DNA from: Vanessa cardui
Lineage: Eukaryota; Arthropoda; Insecta; Lepidoptera; Nymphalidae
Assembly (NCBI RefSeq): GCF_905220365.1
Contig: NC_061127.1
Coordinates: 4,216,001 to 4,280,000, forward strand
Length of the DNA: 64,000 bases
Reading direction: 5' to 3'
Part shown: one piece after another, positions 24,145-35,905 of the stretch
How positions within the stretch are numbered: position 1 is the stretch's first letter
Layout of the letters: every line of letters starts with the position of its first letter
Made by a program: the position numbers and the translations under genes
Notes under the pieces: generated by a model
What the model saw: the letters and a program-made list of their open reading frames with translations, nothing else
Told to the model about the DNA's origin: nothing
The model's database searches: none

Positions 24145-25621
24145 TCACAACAACATAGATGATATGGGATTGTATCTCATGATCTTCGATAACAATATCC
24201 ACAGCAGTGATGTAGTGGTCGCTAGGGCCACGCCTCCCCATCCCAGTTCCAGCGACCACGATGTCGTAAACTCTCTCGCGGATAGTAAGGGGAATGCGGG
24301 GTAGCGCGGACCTATGACGCCGTCTGCGGTATCGTCGCCGTGAGAACTGCCCCGGGTAGACACTCGTTGGACTCGCTTGAAATGTATTATCATTAATGTG
24401 AACATTGCGAACAACCCTGCAAAAGAAATCAAACAATTTAAACACGTGTTTGGATCAAACTCGAAATAATATATAATTGTAAAGTCCATATAGGCAAAGC
24501 GCAATATTACAACTTGTTTTTACTATAAATATACTAACATGTATTTTTTAAGAAAGGTATTATAATGTTACATAAACAATATAGAACATCGTATGAAATC
24601 TTTGTAGTAGGATTAATATATTATAAACATTTTATTATGACTTCTACATGAATAGAAACAGTAACTATAGATTTATTGTCCGTTCTACTAGGAGAACCGG
24701 CGATATTTAAAAAACGTAATAATTATTTGTTCTTTACCACTGTAAACGTATATTTAAGTAGGGTCTCTCTAGTGATTGGAATACATACTCGTTTGTTATA
24801 TAATAACTACAGAATAAAGAATTTAACTTTTAATTAATGTAAATAAAGAAAAGATTAACTCGAAATAATAACAATAACGACTAATCTTTTGATTCTTACT
24901 AGTAGTATCATGTTTTAATTTTATAACGTTACAATAACTTACCAGCTAAAAGATACATGACCCCAGTGACAAGCACGGCGCTGATTTGATGTTTGCAGAC
25001 GCCGAAAGCGCCCACCAGGGCTGCGCTGCCTAACACGATGAGACACACCAGCGCACACGATATCGACAGATTCTGCATACCTATATACATAATACATAAT
25101 ACCTTTATTAAATTGTATGGAAACTTTTTTTGAGACCAATGAGTAACGTTATATACTTATGTTATCAAAAACAAAAAATGTTAATTTGGAGTCGCAACTG
25201 GAGTTGTGCATTATAAGTTAGCCTATAATTGTTATTTATAAAATTAGAAAATGTAATAATTTGTAAAAAGTCATCAAAGGTGAAGATGATAAGTTAGTCA
25301 TATATTAATATTATAAATTGTGTTGGCTTACTTAATAAAATGTAAATTAACTTACGATGCTGCCAGTCTCCTCTCTGTTCATCTTCGTCATCTGCCAAAT
25401 AATTTGTGCACAGCGGCTCCGTCGGAAATCCGGCCCTCGCTAATATTGACACTTCTTCCTCTATAAATTAAATTTCAATGAAAATCCAGTTTATTTGACT
25501 ACACATATTACATATTAAAATTTTATAATTTACCTTCTAAAGACACGCACATGGTCCATATACCTCCATTCATGGGAACTAAAAATGTGCCACCGCCTTT
25601 TCGAGAGTGTGAATCTCCAAT
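24145..25621 (-). CDS. Four-transmembrane claudin/calcium-channel-gamma superfamily protein, 3' exons
   Basis: Four exons on the minus strand: 25621-25534, 25460-25356, 25080-24943, 24416-24145. They join in phase (0/1, 1/1, 1/1, 1/stop) into 200 C-terminal residues. The first carries GGIWTMC, the G-hydrophobic-W-x-x-C signature of the claudin/PMP22/calcium-channel-gamma superfamily, and the next exon holds a second cysteine (PLCTNY). Then come a hydrophobic segment (ISCALVCLIVLGSAALVGAF), another (VLVTGVMYLLAGLFAMFTLM), a loop with basic and serine residues, and a last hydrophobic segment (LGWGGVALATTTSLLWILL) with a short tail. The preceding exon is far away at 39366-39504. The best guess is a TARP or voltage-gated calcium channel gamma-like protein. 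A claudin-like protein is the alternative, so no symbol is given. Confidence 0.8.
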
Positions 25622-27340
25622 CTAAAATAAAATCGAAAAAAGTTTTATTGATTCTTCACGAGGCAATCAAACTGTCATTAAAAATATCAGTGATATAATA
25701 CATTACTCTATTATTAACACTATTGTACCTACAAGGGATTATGTACAGATAAATGTGTATTTATTATCTATATTCATTGACATGTAATGTGTGTTCGGAT
25801 AATACCGCCTGCCGCCGCGCCGTCTCAATAATCAGCTGATAAAAAAATCACATTATTCATTGTTTTCAATTTTTATTCGAGTGTAAGATGTAGTATAAGT
25901 ATAATAATTTAGTATATATGTATTTATTATATACATATATTATGTAAGCGTAATACATATTATATTAAAATTATTTTATATTATATATATAATATGATAT
26001 TTAAATTGTTTCTTTTATATAATATTACTAAGAGTATCTAATGTTCCACTATCTGTACCTGCTATATAACACTATCTCTTACAGCTGTGGGTTGGCTAGA
26101 AGAAATTTCTTTTAGAAATAAGCCCGCCATTGTGAACAATAATTTCATGTGTAAAATTACCATGTAAAATTTCTCAGTGCAATAAAGAGTATTATATAAA
26201 TAGAATACAAATAATTGTACCTAATAAAACATAAACATTAAAAATGTTTTAACCATATAAGGTATTTACATATTAAAACAAAGCAATTGTATAATGTGAG
26301 TTAATTTTTAATGTTATCGATAATATGTCAATAGCAGCAATCATTAAGAAATATTAAATTCCCGTTTGCTTCCTACTTTAGAGCAATAGGTTTCTTTGTA
26401 ATCCGCGTACGAATAGGGCTTCTTACAGTTTGGAACTATTATTTCGTGAACATGATTACAATTATGTATGTTAGGTTTCGAAAATGTATTATATTAAACA
26501 TTATTGTTAATTAATATCAATGGTTGGTTATATAAAAATGTTTTGTTCTTTATTTATATGTATGTAGTAGTACATAGCTATTATTAATTAATTAATTATC
26601 TTAAAAACAATATTGTAAAGATTAAACATGATTTTAACATTATATATAAGACCTTAACTATTTATATTATTTAGAGTATATTATGATAATGATATAATTG
26701 TATCTCTTCCAATCTGTATGTAATTTTATGTAACTAATAGTAATAGTAATATATATTTAAATAAACCTCTTTGGTAACAGTAAATATTTAATAATTCAAT
26801 TATATTAAAGTTCGAATTAAGTATTGAAATGAAGACAGCTGGCTGCTACGGCCGGATTACTCTATGAACAGGCAGCGAGGCATCGTCAGACTCCTAAGTA
26901 AAACCAAGTAGCTTTGATTATGTAAAAAACGTTTTGTAACATGTAGATAGCATTAAAACCACAAACTCATATTATATTTAACACGGGCAATAATTAAGTA
27001 TATAAATTGCTCAATTGAACCTTTTAAGAAAAAGGAAAGGCTCACAGACAGTTAGCTGTAGATATATTCCGTGCTTTATAGAAAAGGCGGGAATGGTTTG
27101 ACGTTATTAATAAATTGTGTCATCACTCATCACATACCTACCTACATGCTTGCGTCTGCCATTTTGTTTTTTTTTTTGTTCATATATCTCATATATATCA
27201 TCATATATCTGGGATTGGTTATTCCCTGTATTGAGTTATAAATATTTTAAATGCTTGCATAGTATCGGTATCAGTGTAAAATCATAAATACAATATCACG
27301 CATAAGCAGTAAAGTACCTCAGTTTTTACTTATGCGATTT
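25622..27340. other. AT-rich intron sequence of the four-TM gene
   Basis: Left part of a 13.7-kb intron. I find no coding exon, RNA gene or well-defined repeat here, only AT-rich low-complexity stretches (for example 25890-26000). Confidence 0.4.
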
Positions 27341-27344
27341 TTTT

Positions 27345-27616
27345 TTATGGTTAAGGTTGGCAGACGAACATATGGGTCATCTGATGGTAAGTGGTCGCCA
27401 TCACCCATAGACAATGATGCTGTATATTAACTATTCCTTACATCGTCAATGTGCTACCAACCTTGGGAACAAAGATGTTACGTCCCTCGTGCCTGTAGTT
27501 ACACTGGCTCACTCACCCTTCAAACCGGAACACAACAATACTGTAATATTTATAATAACTGATGAGTGGGTTGTACCTACCCAGACGGGCTTGCACAAAG
27601 CCCTACCACCAAGATA
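27345..27616 (-). repeat. Family B repeat, minus orientation
   Basis: Reads from T-run plus GGTTGGCAGACGAACATATG through CACTGGCTCACTCACCCTTC to ACCCAGACGGGCTTGCACAA, the reverse of the 18308 copy. An open frame through it (27414-27617) is not a gene. Confidence 0.82.
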
Positions 27617-28324
27617 ATTTGTTCGTGTTTTAATTATAATAATTACGGACCGCCATTGGGTATTGCAGGTTGAAGACATTAATAATAACGTAATGTGTAT
27701 GAAATGTATTCATTTTGCATGTAATTAGTACCACTATTCCGTTGTCAATAACCCACTATATTACATATGGTTCGAACTCGGGTAAAATAATAGTAGTATA
27801 ATATGCATTTTATGTTCAGTGGATAAAGAAAATATTGCTAGGATACTTGCTTATTACATATCTCTATATATGTGATGATACATATATTGAATGACTGCCA
27901 CATATATCGACCCATATTGAAGGACAATAATAAAAGTACTTTTGCACTGCAACGGAACGTTTCTTAGATCATTATAGTAGTTGATTACAGTATATCAAGA
28001 TTAATAATATATATGATATCTTTTCGATGAACTAGATAAATGCCAAAGGTGAAGACTTTAATAGTTCTAGTTCATTGTTTCGAAACAATTGAAAATAGAA
28101 ATTAAGCGACAGCCATACAATAATAGGGAAGTCGCATTATTGGTTGCCAAGTTAAGTTTCAAGGCCGAAGCAAACATTTCTTCGCAATGCTTCTAGGAAT
28201 TACTCTGTCGACCTTCGTACAAATCGCTTTACGATCTCTATTCCAAATGTAACTTGATAGCACTATAATTGTGTAAAATTGTTAAGTGTGTAAGAGATTA
28301 GACTTGATTTATGTTTAGTAAATT

Positions 28325-28916
28325 ATTACATAGTACAAAACAAAGTCGCTTACCGCTGTCTGTCCCTATATATGCTTAAATCTTTAAAATTACGCAGCGG
28401 TTTTGATGCAGTTTTTTTAATAAATAGAATTATACGAGAGGACGGTTTTTGTATACGATACATGGACAATATAATAAAGAAACACTGATAATTTTAAAGT
28501 TTCTAATGTGATATATATGTATATATGAGTCGAGATGGCCCAGTGGTTAGAACGCGTGCATCTTAACCGATGATTGTGGGTTCAAACCCAGGCAAGCACC
28601 GCTGATTCATGTGCTTAATTTGTCTTTATAATTCATCTCGTGCTCAGCGGTGAAGGAAAACATCGTGAGGAAACCTGCATGTGACAAATTTCATAGAAAT
28701 TCTGCAACATGTGTATTCCACCAACCCGCATTGGAACAGCGTGGTGGAATATGTTCCAAACCTTCTCCTCAAAGGGAGAGGAGGCCTTTAGCCCAGCAGT
28801 GGGAATTTACAGGCTGTTGTTGTTGTTGTTGTTGTAATGTGATATGGTATTATATTCTATAGTATATTTAGTACCTATCGGCATTGTACACGTGCGAAGC
28901 CAGGGAAGGTCGCCAG
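28325..28916 (+). mobile_element. Helitron-like element (family E) split by a SINE
   Basis: Begins TAGTACAAAACAAAGTCGCT, continues with TACGCAGCGGTTTTGATGC and ends GTGCGAAGCCAGGGAAGGTCGCC. Better copies end in GCCGGGGCGGGTCACTAGT, a GC-rich hairpin-like end plus CTAGT that is typical of lepidopteran non-autonomous Helitrons. A SINE with its own duplication sits inside at about 28515-28834. Confidence 0.65.
28504..28845 (+). mobile_element. Full-length SINE (GTT tail) nested in a family E element
   Basis: TAATGTGATAT occurs at 28504-28514 and again at 28835-28845. The copy starts GAGTCGAGATGGCCCAGTGG at 28527, has a clean B-box-like GGGTTCAAACCC and ends in five GTT units. A short AT repeat separates the left duplication from the SINE head. 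Confidence 0.9.
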
Positions 28917-28969
28917 AGCCTAATACAATCTATAAAGCACCAAGTTTGCATACGTTTTCATGCCGGTAA

Positions 28970-29325
28970 ATGGTGGTCCCAAGGTTTGTGGAGCATTAGC
29001 GATGTAAGGAATGGGTAATATTTCTTACTGTACCATCGTGATGTCCATTGACGGTATGTCATGAGCCCATTTGCTCGTCCACCTACGTATGTCATAAGAA
29101 AGATGTATTTATCACCATTCAGGGTTTTTTTATGGTATAGGTTCGGTATCAACATATGGGCCACCTGATGGTAAGTGGTCACCATCGCTCATAGACAATG
29201 ACGCTGTAAGAAATATTAACTATTATTTACATCGTCAATGTGCCACACACAAAGTACTGTAATTTAGCGAAATAATAACTGACGGTACCTACCCAGACGG
29301 GCTAGCACCAAGCCCTACCACTAAG
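28970..29325. repeat. Two family B fragments head to head
   Basis: 28970-29105 is a decayed plus-strand piece (CCCAAGGTTTGTGGAGCATT, GATGTAAGGAATGGGTAATA). 29126-29325 is a minus-strand piece (CAACATATGGGCCACCTGAT to CCAGACGGGCTAGCACCAAG) that lacks the middle of the element. They face each other and form a long imperfect inverted repeat. Confidence 0.7.
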
Positions 29326-30414
29326 TAAACCCAGGTAGAGCGGTATCATGAAATAAACTTTCAGACGTTATTAGTATAGAAACTTTTGCTGTCTAATATT
29401 TCGGCTATGATTTTATTGATTTAATGTTTTGCGAATTAATTTAAAACTTTTACCATAATTAGATTGATTTAGCATTATAACATTATAGCTTACAACTGTT
29501 TCACATGGACATATAATATACATATGTTATGAAATTAGCGAATAATGTTGAATTTAGAGAAGTAGCATTAAGAGAAAATCTTTGACGGTAAGCTGCATAT
29601 AGATACACAATTTAGATTGCATATATATGTTAGCTCATATAGCTTAATTTGCATAGTTTTCAAGCTGCACGGAAGTATGTCGGTCTGCAATCCACTTAAT
29701 AGGGATCTGTTTAGTAGTAAAGTTTGTACATAAAACGAAATCCGGTTAAAAGAGCAGGTAGGGACAATATAAGGAGGTACGTTTTGCTGCCAAGAGATTA
29801 CCAGTAGCGGACCAATTTTGGAAGTTGGGAGGTTTACTATTCTCGGAAGAATGAGCAAAGACTTTAGTCAGGATTCTGAACTCTATCTGGTTTTGTCCAA
29901 ATTGCAATCTCATCAGATTATGAATAAGTACTCGTACACTTGTTCAATATAATTTTGGTCAGTAAATTCTTGAAAATGTACAGATTTGGTCAAGGAATGA
30001 CTACACCTGCTCTCCGTACTTTCTAGGATATATTAAATTAATTCGCTGTCCATTAAACAATCTTGGATAGAACATAAGTTACTTCTTATTTCATATAATT
30101 AATTGCAAACAATAACTCAACAATAATCATTACAAATATTTTCATTTAATTTTTTTACATAGCCCGGGATTGAAATGGCGGTATTATATAAGCTAAAATG
30201 CGAAAAAATATTTCAAGTTAAGGACGCAATTTGTTCAGTTCAAATTCCGCGAATTTTAAGAGATGTCTAGTAAATATAGACTTTGATTAATGACCCAGTT
30301 ACCTAACACGACTTCAATAAAAACTTTTCCTTGAACGAGAATAATTTAGAAGTAACAAAAAGGTTTTTATAACTCATTTTTATTAAATTTATTTTTTTCA
30401 TTCAGCTAAATGTC

Positions 30415-30642
30415 AAGCTGAGATGGCCCAGTGGTTAGAACGCGTGCATCTTAACCGATGATTTCGGGTTCAAGCCCAGGCAAGCAACACTATATATATG
30501 TGCTTAATTTGTGTTTAATTCATCTCAAGCTCGGCGGTGTAGGAAAACATCGTGAGGAAACCTGAATTTCACCTTCTACTTCATAGGAGAAGAGGCCTTA
30601 GTCTAGCAGTAGGAAATTTAGCAGTTACTTTACTTTACTTTT
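30415..30642 (+). mobile_element. SINE, TTTAC-tail subfamily, internally shortened
   Basis: Head GCTGAGATGGCCCAGTGG, B-box-like GGGTTCAAGCCC, then the core CATCGTGAGGAAACCTGAAT. About 80 bases of the 3' half are missing. The tail is ACTTTACTTTACTTTT rather than GTT repeats. Confidence 0.85.
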
Positions 30643-31166
30643 AATATCAAGACGTGATTTCAATTTTTTAAACAGAATTTTTCATGATTATTATGTATAT
30701 TTTTTGTTATTTTCTTAATTAATGTTATGCCATTTAAGTTTAAATATAATAGGGAATCAATAATCTAAACGTATACTTATAAGGTTCCTCATAATGCTTA
30801 AGTGATGCTGTGTCAATTGGAAAAAAAAAGCTTAAAATTAATGTTTATAATTAATAGTGATAATTATAGTCGATCGTTAAATACATTTGTCTTATTTTTT
30901 AATTTGTGTTTTACTGTAATTACTGTGTATGTATTTTACAATCTTTCGTAAATAAAATTTCATAGTATTACTTTTTCTATGCTCGACTTAATCTCCGTCC
31001 TTGAAACAAAAGCAAAATACCATTACCATAGTTATAAGGCCAAGGACGTATTCCGTCCTATCAACTCAAATTGTTAAACTTCTATATAATAACTTTCAAT
31101 ATAAAACCTGACCTCGATGAAAAATAATACGAATAATGAAAACTATTATGTCTGTCGTAGTCGTTA

Positions 31167-31453
31167 TATAGTACGACACAAATTAGATGTAGCATCGGAC
31201 AATGCAATAAAACCGATTACTGCCGATTTACTCAACCAATAGAAATAGCTCCCTATCGCGCCATTCGACGCTATTCGTCGCTATAAATTCTCGCGTCCAA
31301 TTGACGAATATTACCACATATGATACTAAAAGTTATAACATTTGTGTAAAGATCATAAGAAATAAATATTGATAATTTGGGATAGCATACTATTCGGATG
31401 TGATCGGTTTTACGAATTGTGCCGATGCTACATCTGAGTTGTGTCGTACTATA
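31167..31453 (+). mobile_element. MITE with long terminal inverted repeats, copy 1
   Basis: 287 bases. The left end TATAGTACGACACAAATTAG and the reverse complement of the right end TATAGTACGACACAACTCAG match over about 32 bases with few differences, continuing into ATGTAGCATCGG. TATA at both outer edges suits a TA target, as for Tc1/mariner-type MITEs. A second copy lies at 49532-49813. Confidence 0.88.
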
Positions 31454-32702
31454 CGTGTGAAATATTCTTTATGACTTTTATTGTGATGTTCATAACAGCT
31501 AAGTTCTTGCTCGGTTCACGTGAACCGAATCTCGTGGGAGAAAAAACTGAAATGTCAACCGTTATAGCCTTTCTACTCTTATGTAACGAACACAGTTTCA
31601 TATTGAAGTTTGTTACTTTAATTTTGAACAATATGATTTTTTCGCTTGTATATATTTTGGTAATTACAATAAATTCAAAAGTAGCTTTGTTCTCTTAGAC
31701 TATAATTGTAGCGATTTATTTTATATCAGCCTTCATATATCAATAAACTCACTAATATTAAATAAGGTTTCATTTGGGATTCGAGAACTTTCATTCTTGT
31801 AACTTATAATTTAAAGATAAAAGTTATATATAATTAGTTATGTATAATGTAACCATGTTTAATAAATAAATGTTATAGTTAATAAGTAATATTGTTTGAA
31901 AACATTTTTTGGGAATTAAATTACTTCGATTTGGAACGACACTTCAGATAAATTAATGATGATATTTGATTGAATGCATGATAAAGATAAATGTAGATAA
32001 ATTCAATTTAAAAATATTTGCGTTATAAACCACTTTTATGTGACATACAAATGTTATTTTATTTGTTGATTATTCTATTTCATGACATTTTGTTTTATTG
32101 TTGGTTGTTTCTGATTATTTATTTCTTTCACGTTACCACCCGTACCCTTCGAAGCTTCAAGAAAATTGTCATTGTGTTCTCTATATTAATTAATTAAAAA
32201 TGAATATCATTATTGGAAGAATAATATTTGATATAGGTACGCAGGTTGTTTTACGATATTTCACACATCGCTAAAAATGATTGAATTATTGATCACATGA
32301 AAGTTCAATGACGTTAATTCGAAATTAGACCTGCGATCTTCGGAAACGGTCTACTTCATCTATGCACTGAGTTAGATAGAATTTTGAGCAGAAATTGTAC
32401 GCTGAAACCTCATTAAAAATAATACACTTTTATTGAATACATATCTGTGTATAGAACTGTCCACAACTGCTCGGGTCAAGGTGACATTTTAAAACGTGAG
32501 TCAGTTAAGCCGAGCTTTTCAGGTAGCACTATTACTTCTGGCTTTTAAATTTAAGTTGAAAACTGTTTAATTAATCGTTCATAAACCATACGACTTTCTT
32601 TAGACGAACTTTTTAAGTTAAATATTTAATAAACTATCCAGATAAAGCATTTTAAAGCTTTTATTTCTTTCATGCCATCAAACTAATTAAATTTCGTATA
32701 CT

Positions 32703-32762
32703 TCTTTTCAACCGACTTCCAAAAGGAGGAGGTTATCAATTCGTCTGTATTTTTTTTTTGTC
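32703..32762 (-). repeat. Dispersed module AACCGACTTCCAAAAGGAGG
   Basis: Reverse complement of the module at window positions 1-47 and 58272-58318. It runs through GAGGAGGTTATCAATTCGTC into a T run. Confidence 0.6.
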
Positions 32763-33030
32763 ACAATAGGACCGCCAAAATGTTGTATCACGGTGGATCT
32801 ATTTATCTAATTGCAAAGTTTAGTGCACACGTAAGTAAAGACCGAAGTTAAATAAAGGTTTTAAAAAAATAACAAATAATTGCTCTCAAATCTGACAAGG
32901 TATTAAACATCAGAAATAAAATTTACGATTTATATTTTATAAAATATAAATGCGGAAAAGTACCGAATAGATTTGACATTATATATTCGTTTCCCATTTT
33001 AAATCTGCTAATAGCATCTCTGGGCCATCA

Positions 33031-33293
33031 TAGTAGATGGCCCAGTGGTTAGAACGGGTGATTGACCGGTGATTGCGGTTTCAAACCCAGGCGTGTACCA
33101 CTAAATATTCATGTGCTTAATTTATGTTTATAATTCATCTCGTGCTCGGCAGTGAAGGAAAACATCTTGAGAAATCCTGCATGTATCTAGTTTTATAGAA
33201 GTTCTGCCACATTTGTATTCTACCAACACGCATTGGAACAGCGTTGTTAAATATGTTCCAAAGCCTTGGGTAATTTACGGGTTGTTGTTGTTG
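33031..33293 (+). mobile_element. Diverged SINE (GTT tail)
   Basis: TAGATGGCCCAGTGGTTAG head, altered middle (GATTGACCGGTGATTGCGG), B-box-like GGTTTCAAACCC, core AACATCTTGAGAAATCCTGC and GTTGTTGTTGTT tail. The region around the usual pyrimidine-rich CTTCTCCTC stretch is deleted. Confidence 0.85.
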
Positions 33294-33507
33294 AGGGCAT
33301 CTGTGCAAGCAATTTTCTAGACGTTGATGTGAGCTATTTTTTATTATTAAATTAATGCAGTAACCTTAATACTAATGGTTAACCTAACTTTATCATTTCA
33401 TCTTTGCATCGTTGGTCTACTGGATAGATTTGTGTTTTAGCTCCCTATGTCCTAGGTTCAAAGCTGATCAGACAAAATGTTGTCTTAAATTTTCGCGATT
33501 ATTATAA

Positions 33508-33628
33508 ATTGAAATAAAACGGGTAGACTACCCGTGACCACGAACACTGTAAAGTGCTCGAAACGTCGGGATGTCAAAAATAATTAATATACGCGATTCA
33601 ATTCCGTTAAAACCAGTTTTATTTCAAT
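33508..33628. repeat. 121-base inverted-repeat element with GAAACGTC core
   Basis: Perfect 13-base inverted ends, ATTGAAATAAAAC at 33508-33520 and GTTTTATTTCAAT at 33616-33628. Between them are a palindrome (CGGGTAGACTACCCG) and a stem CACTGTAAAGTG followed by CTCGAAACGTCGGG. It resembles terminal segments of Penelope-like elements, but that assignment is from memory and uncertain. Confidence 0.55.
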
Positions 33629-33992
33629 GATCGGACAAAAGTCACAAGGTTTTATATCTAAGGATTACCAGTAACAGTTACAGTCTAGAAGACATGACGC
33701 AAAATTTTAATATTATATTAAATTTCAAGCAAATACTAATAACCCTTTCTTTTTTAATGTTTTCTCGTATAAATACGATAGTGACTGACGCGCGTAATAC
33801 CTCAGGGACGTTCGATAGGGCGTGCTCGACGGGAGTCGTACCTAGAATTGAATGTACCTGTCTGAAGTTAAATTATTATAAAAAACAGGTTTGTACCTAT
33901 AGGTTTTTTTTAAATTGTTTCTCAACTTAAATATGTTATTTTTCGCTTCTGAAACCTTAATATATGTTTTAATATGAATTATTTATTACATT

Positions 33993-34396
33993 ACTAACGC
34001 CCGGCTTTACACCGGTTAAACACTGATACTAAATTGTCTATTAAATATGTGGTTATTTACATCACACTAGTAAAGTAAAGAAAAGTAAAAGTAAAGTAAC
34101 AGCCTTTAAATTTCCCACTGCTGAGATAAGCCATCCTCTTCCATTAAGGAGAGGGTTTGGAACATATTCCACCACGCTGTTACAATGTGGGTTGGTGAAA
34201 GTACATCACATTAGAAACTTCTAAAATCATCAGTGTTTCTTACTACATTGTTCATGTATGATATACTTCACAGAAGCCTTCCTTATAAATCAATCTATCT
34301 AAAACAAAACAGCATCAAAATCCGGTGTAATTTCAAAGATCTAAGCATACATAGGGACAGACAGCGGTAAGCGACTTTGTTTTACACTAAGTAGAG
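33993..34396 (-). mobile_element. Family E Helitron-like element, minus, split by a SINE
   Basis: Read on the minus strand it starts near AAAACAAAGTCGCTTACCGC, passes CTAAAGTGTTT-type interior sequence and ends GTGTAAAGCCGGGCGTTAGT. A SINE interrupts it at 34071-34202, in the same place and relative orientation as in the copy at 28325-28916. Confidence 0.65.
34059..34214 (-). mobile_element. 5'-truncated SINE (TTTAC-type tail) nested in family E
   Basis: Flanked by ACATCACACTAG at 34059-34070 and ACATCACATTAG at 34203-34214 (one difference). Only the 3' half is present, from the region ACCAACCCACATTGTAACAG on the minus strand to an ACTTTACTTTTACTTTTC tail. Confidence 0.85.
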
Positions 34397-34714
34397 ATAT
34401 TATTTATTTGTTACATTAAATCACAGCTGTCTACAATTGATTGATGAAAGAATACAATTATTTTTCTATGTCAACGTAACATCGCGTGCACGTAAGTCAA
34501 GGTAGTTCGTCAGCTACACTTAATAAGTTCCATATCGTTAATATGTAAAAACTTAACTCTCGTAATGGTGTTTTTATTTATGGTGGATGGTTTTAATATG
34601 AGGTTAATTATAATTAGTTTTAGTTGTTTTGGCACATTTGTTTCGTTTTTTTTTTATTATTTAATTTCAGGCTCTCCATTCACCACTACTTAGGTGAACA
34701 TTTTTTTTTCGCTG

Positions 34715-34960
34715 GAAAAACGTTTTATGTGGGGGAACCACATGATGGAAAGTGGGGGGGGACTCCCCGATTTCCTGGACGCCGAGTGCGCCCAGGTCCA
34801 CCGGTTTACCCAGTAAAAAACCAGCGGTACCCTCACAGTCTCTCGGCGGGCGCCTTGGGATCGCTTACGCATGCTACCGTGGCGCCCTGACGGTCGGCCC
34901 GCCTATGCGAGCCTCCAACACCTAGGGGGATTCTCGGGGTACTGCTTAGGTGACCAGCCC
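34715..34960 (+). repeat. GC-rich island, probable retroelement fragment
   Basis: A sharply GC-richer stretch in AT-rich DNA (GTGGGGGAACCACATGATGG, GGCGGGCGCCTTGGGATCGC, ACACCTAGGGGGATTCTCGG). The open frames through it in both strands have no family features. I recall similar blocks dispersed in lepidopteran genomes, so a retroelement untranslated fragment is the likely origin; the family is not identified. Confidence 0.45.
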
Positions 34961-34974
34961 ATGTGATTGGAAAT

Positions 34975-35098
34975 GTTGTACAGGGACATAACATCTTTGA
35001 TAACAAAGATAGTGGTGCATTGGCGATAAATGGGATTCCTATTAGCAATGCCATCATATATTGCCACTACTAATAGGAATCCCATACATTTATTTATT
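34975..35098 (+). repeat. Decayed family B-like piece containing a 16-base perfect inverted repeat
   Basis: CAGGGACATAACATCTTTGA and GTGGTGCATTGGCGATAAAT resemble the family B middle. ATGGGATTCCTATTAG at 35030-35045 pairs perfectly with 35070-35085, leaving a 24-base loop. Confidence 0.6.
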
Positions 35099-35905
35099 TC
35101 AACCGCTATGAGCAATGTTTAATTTACATTAGTGGCTGAAATTGAGTAAGGAGTATATAAAGCGTTAATTTCAAAGATCAATTGTATAACTATATTTATA
35201 CAATGTACGTAAATTGCATGTAAATTCAAATCTATACGTAAATTTTATAACAAAACTCACATATAACAAAGACGTCAAAAATGAAAATATAAATAGAAGC
35301 GTGAAAATGAGACGCTTCGTTCGGTTTCGGTATTTCTCTTACACTTTAAAATAATAATTTTCAACAAGAACTCACTTGAGGGAAAATAAAAACGAGTCAG
35401 CAGTAAAGGCGTGCTACAGAGATGGGCATAAAGCAGTATTAACGACTTCTATCTAGAAAAAAATGTAATATTGAGTTTATGTTGTATTATTTTATCTTTT
35501 TTAAAGGTTTAAGGTACGCTTTATTTAAATGTCAATGCTGTTGCTTTATATTTATTTTTCCTTGAAATACGCTTGTCGCTACTTCGAACCGAATGGTTTA
35601 AATGGGATCGCATAATTGAAATGTCAGTCTTTGTGCAGCCTTTTCTCTTTAAACGAAATCATACGGAAAAAGTTAATGAGAAACAACTGTAATATTGGTA
35701 GTTCGGGATGGCCAAAATAATATTATCGTTTTACAATGATGCTTCAATCCCTCCATCTTTTGTTAGAATGCCCCACGCTATAGTCCAATTGTTTTATAAT
35801 GACAGCTCAATAATATTTAAAATAAGAAATAGTGTTACACGCCAGTATTAAATGCTATGCCATATAAAATAATATTAATAACAGTTTTACAAATTATTGA
35901 TTAAA

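Noticed and set aside
24104..24445. 113-codon minus-strand frame rich in arginine
   Set aside because: Overlaps the last exon of the four-TM gene in another frame; the splice phases select the frame ending at 24145 instead.
24939..25139. 66-codon minus-strand frame at the third four-TM exon
   Set aside because: Would result from the acceptor at TATGCAG; using the nearby TATATAG acceptor restores the transmembrane frame (RMQNLSISCALVCLIV).
27414..27617. 67-codon plus-strand frame
   Set aside because: Lies wholly within a family B repeat in minus orientation; the same happens for frames at 47429-47701 and 18155-18361.
28650..28862. 70-codon frame ending in seven cysteines
   Set aside because: Translation of a SINE and its GTT tail.
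31441..31698. 85-codon hydrophobic plus-strand frame
   Set aside because: Starts inside the MITE end and runs into AT-rich DNA; no family features or splice context.
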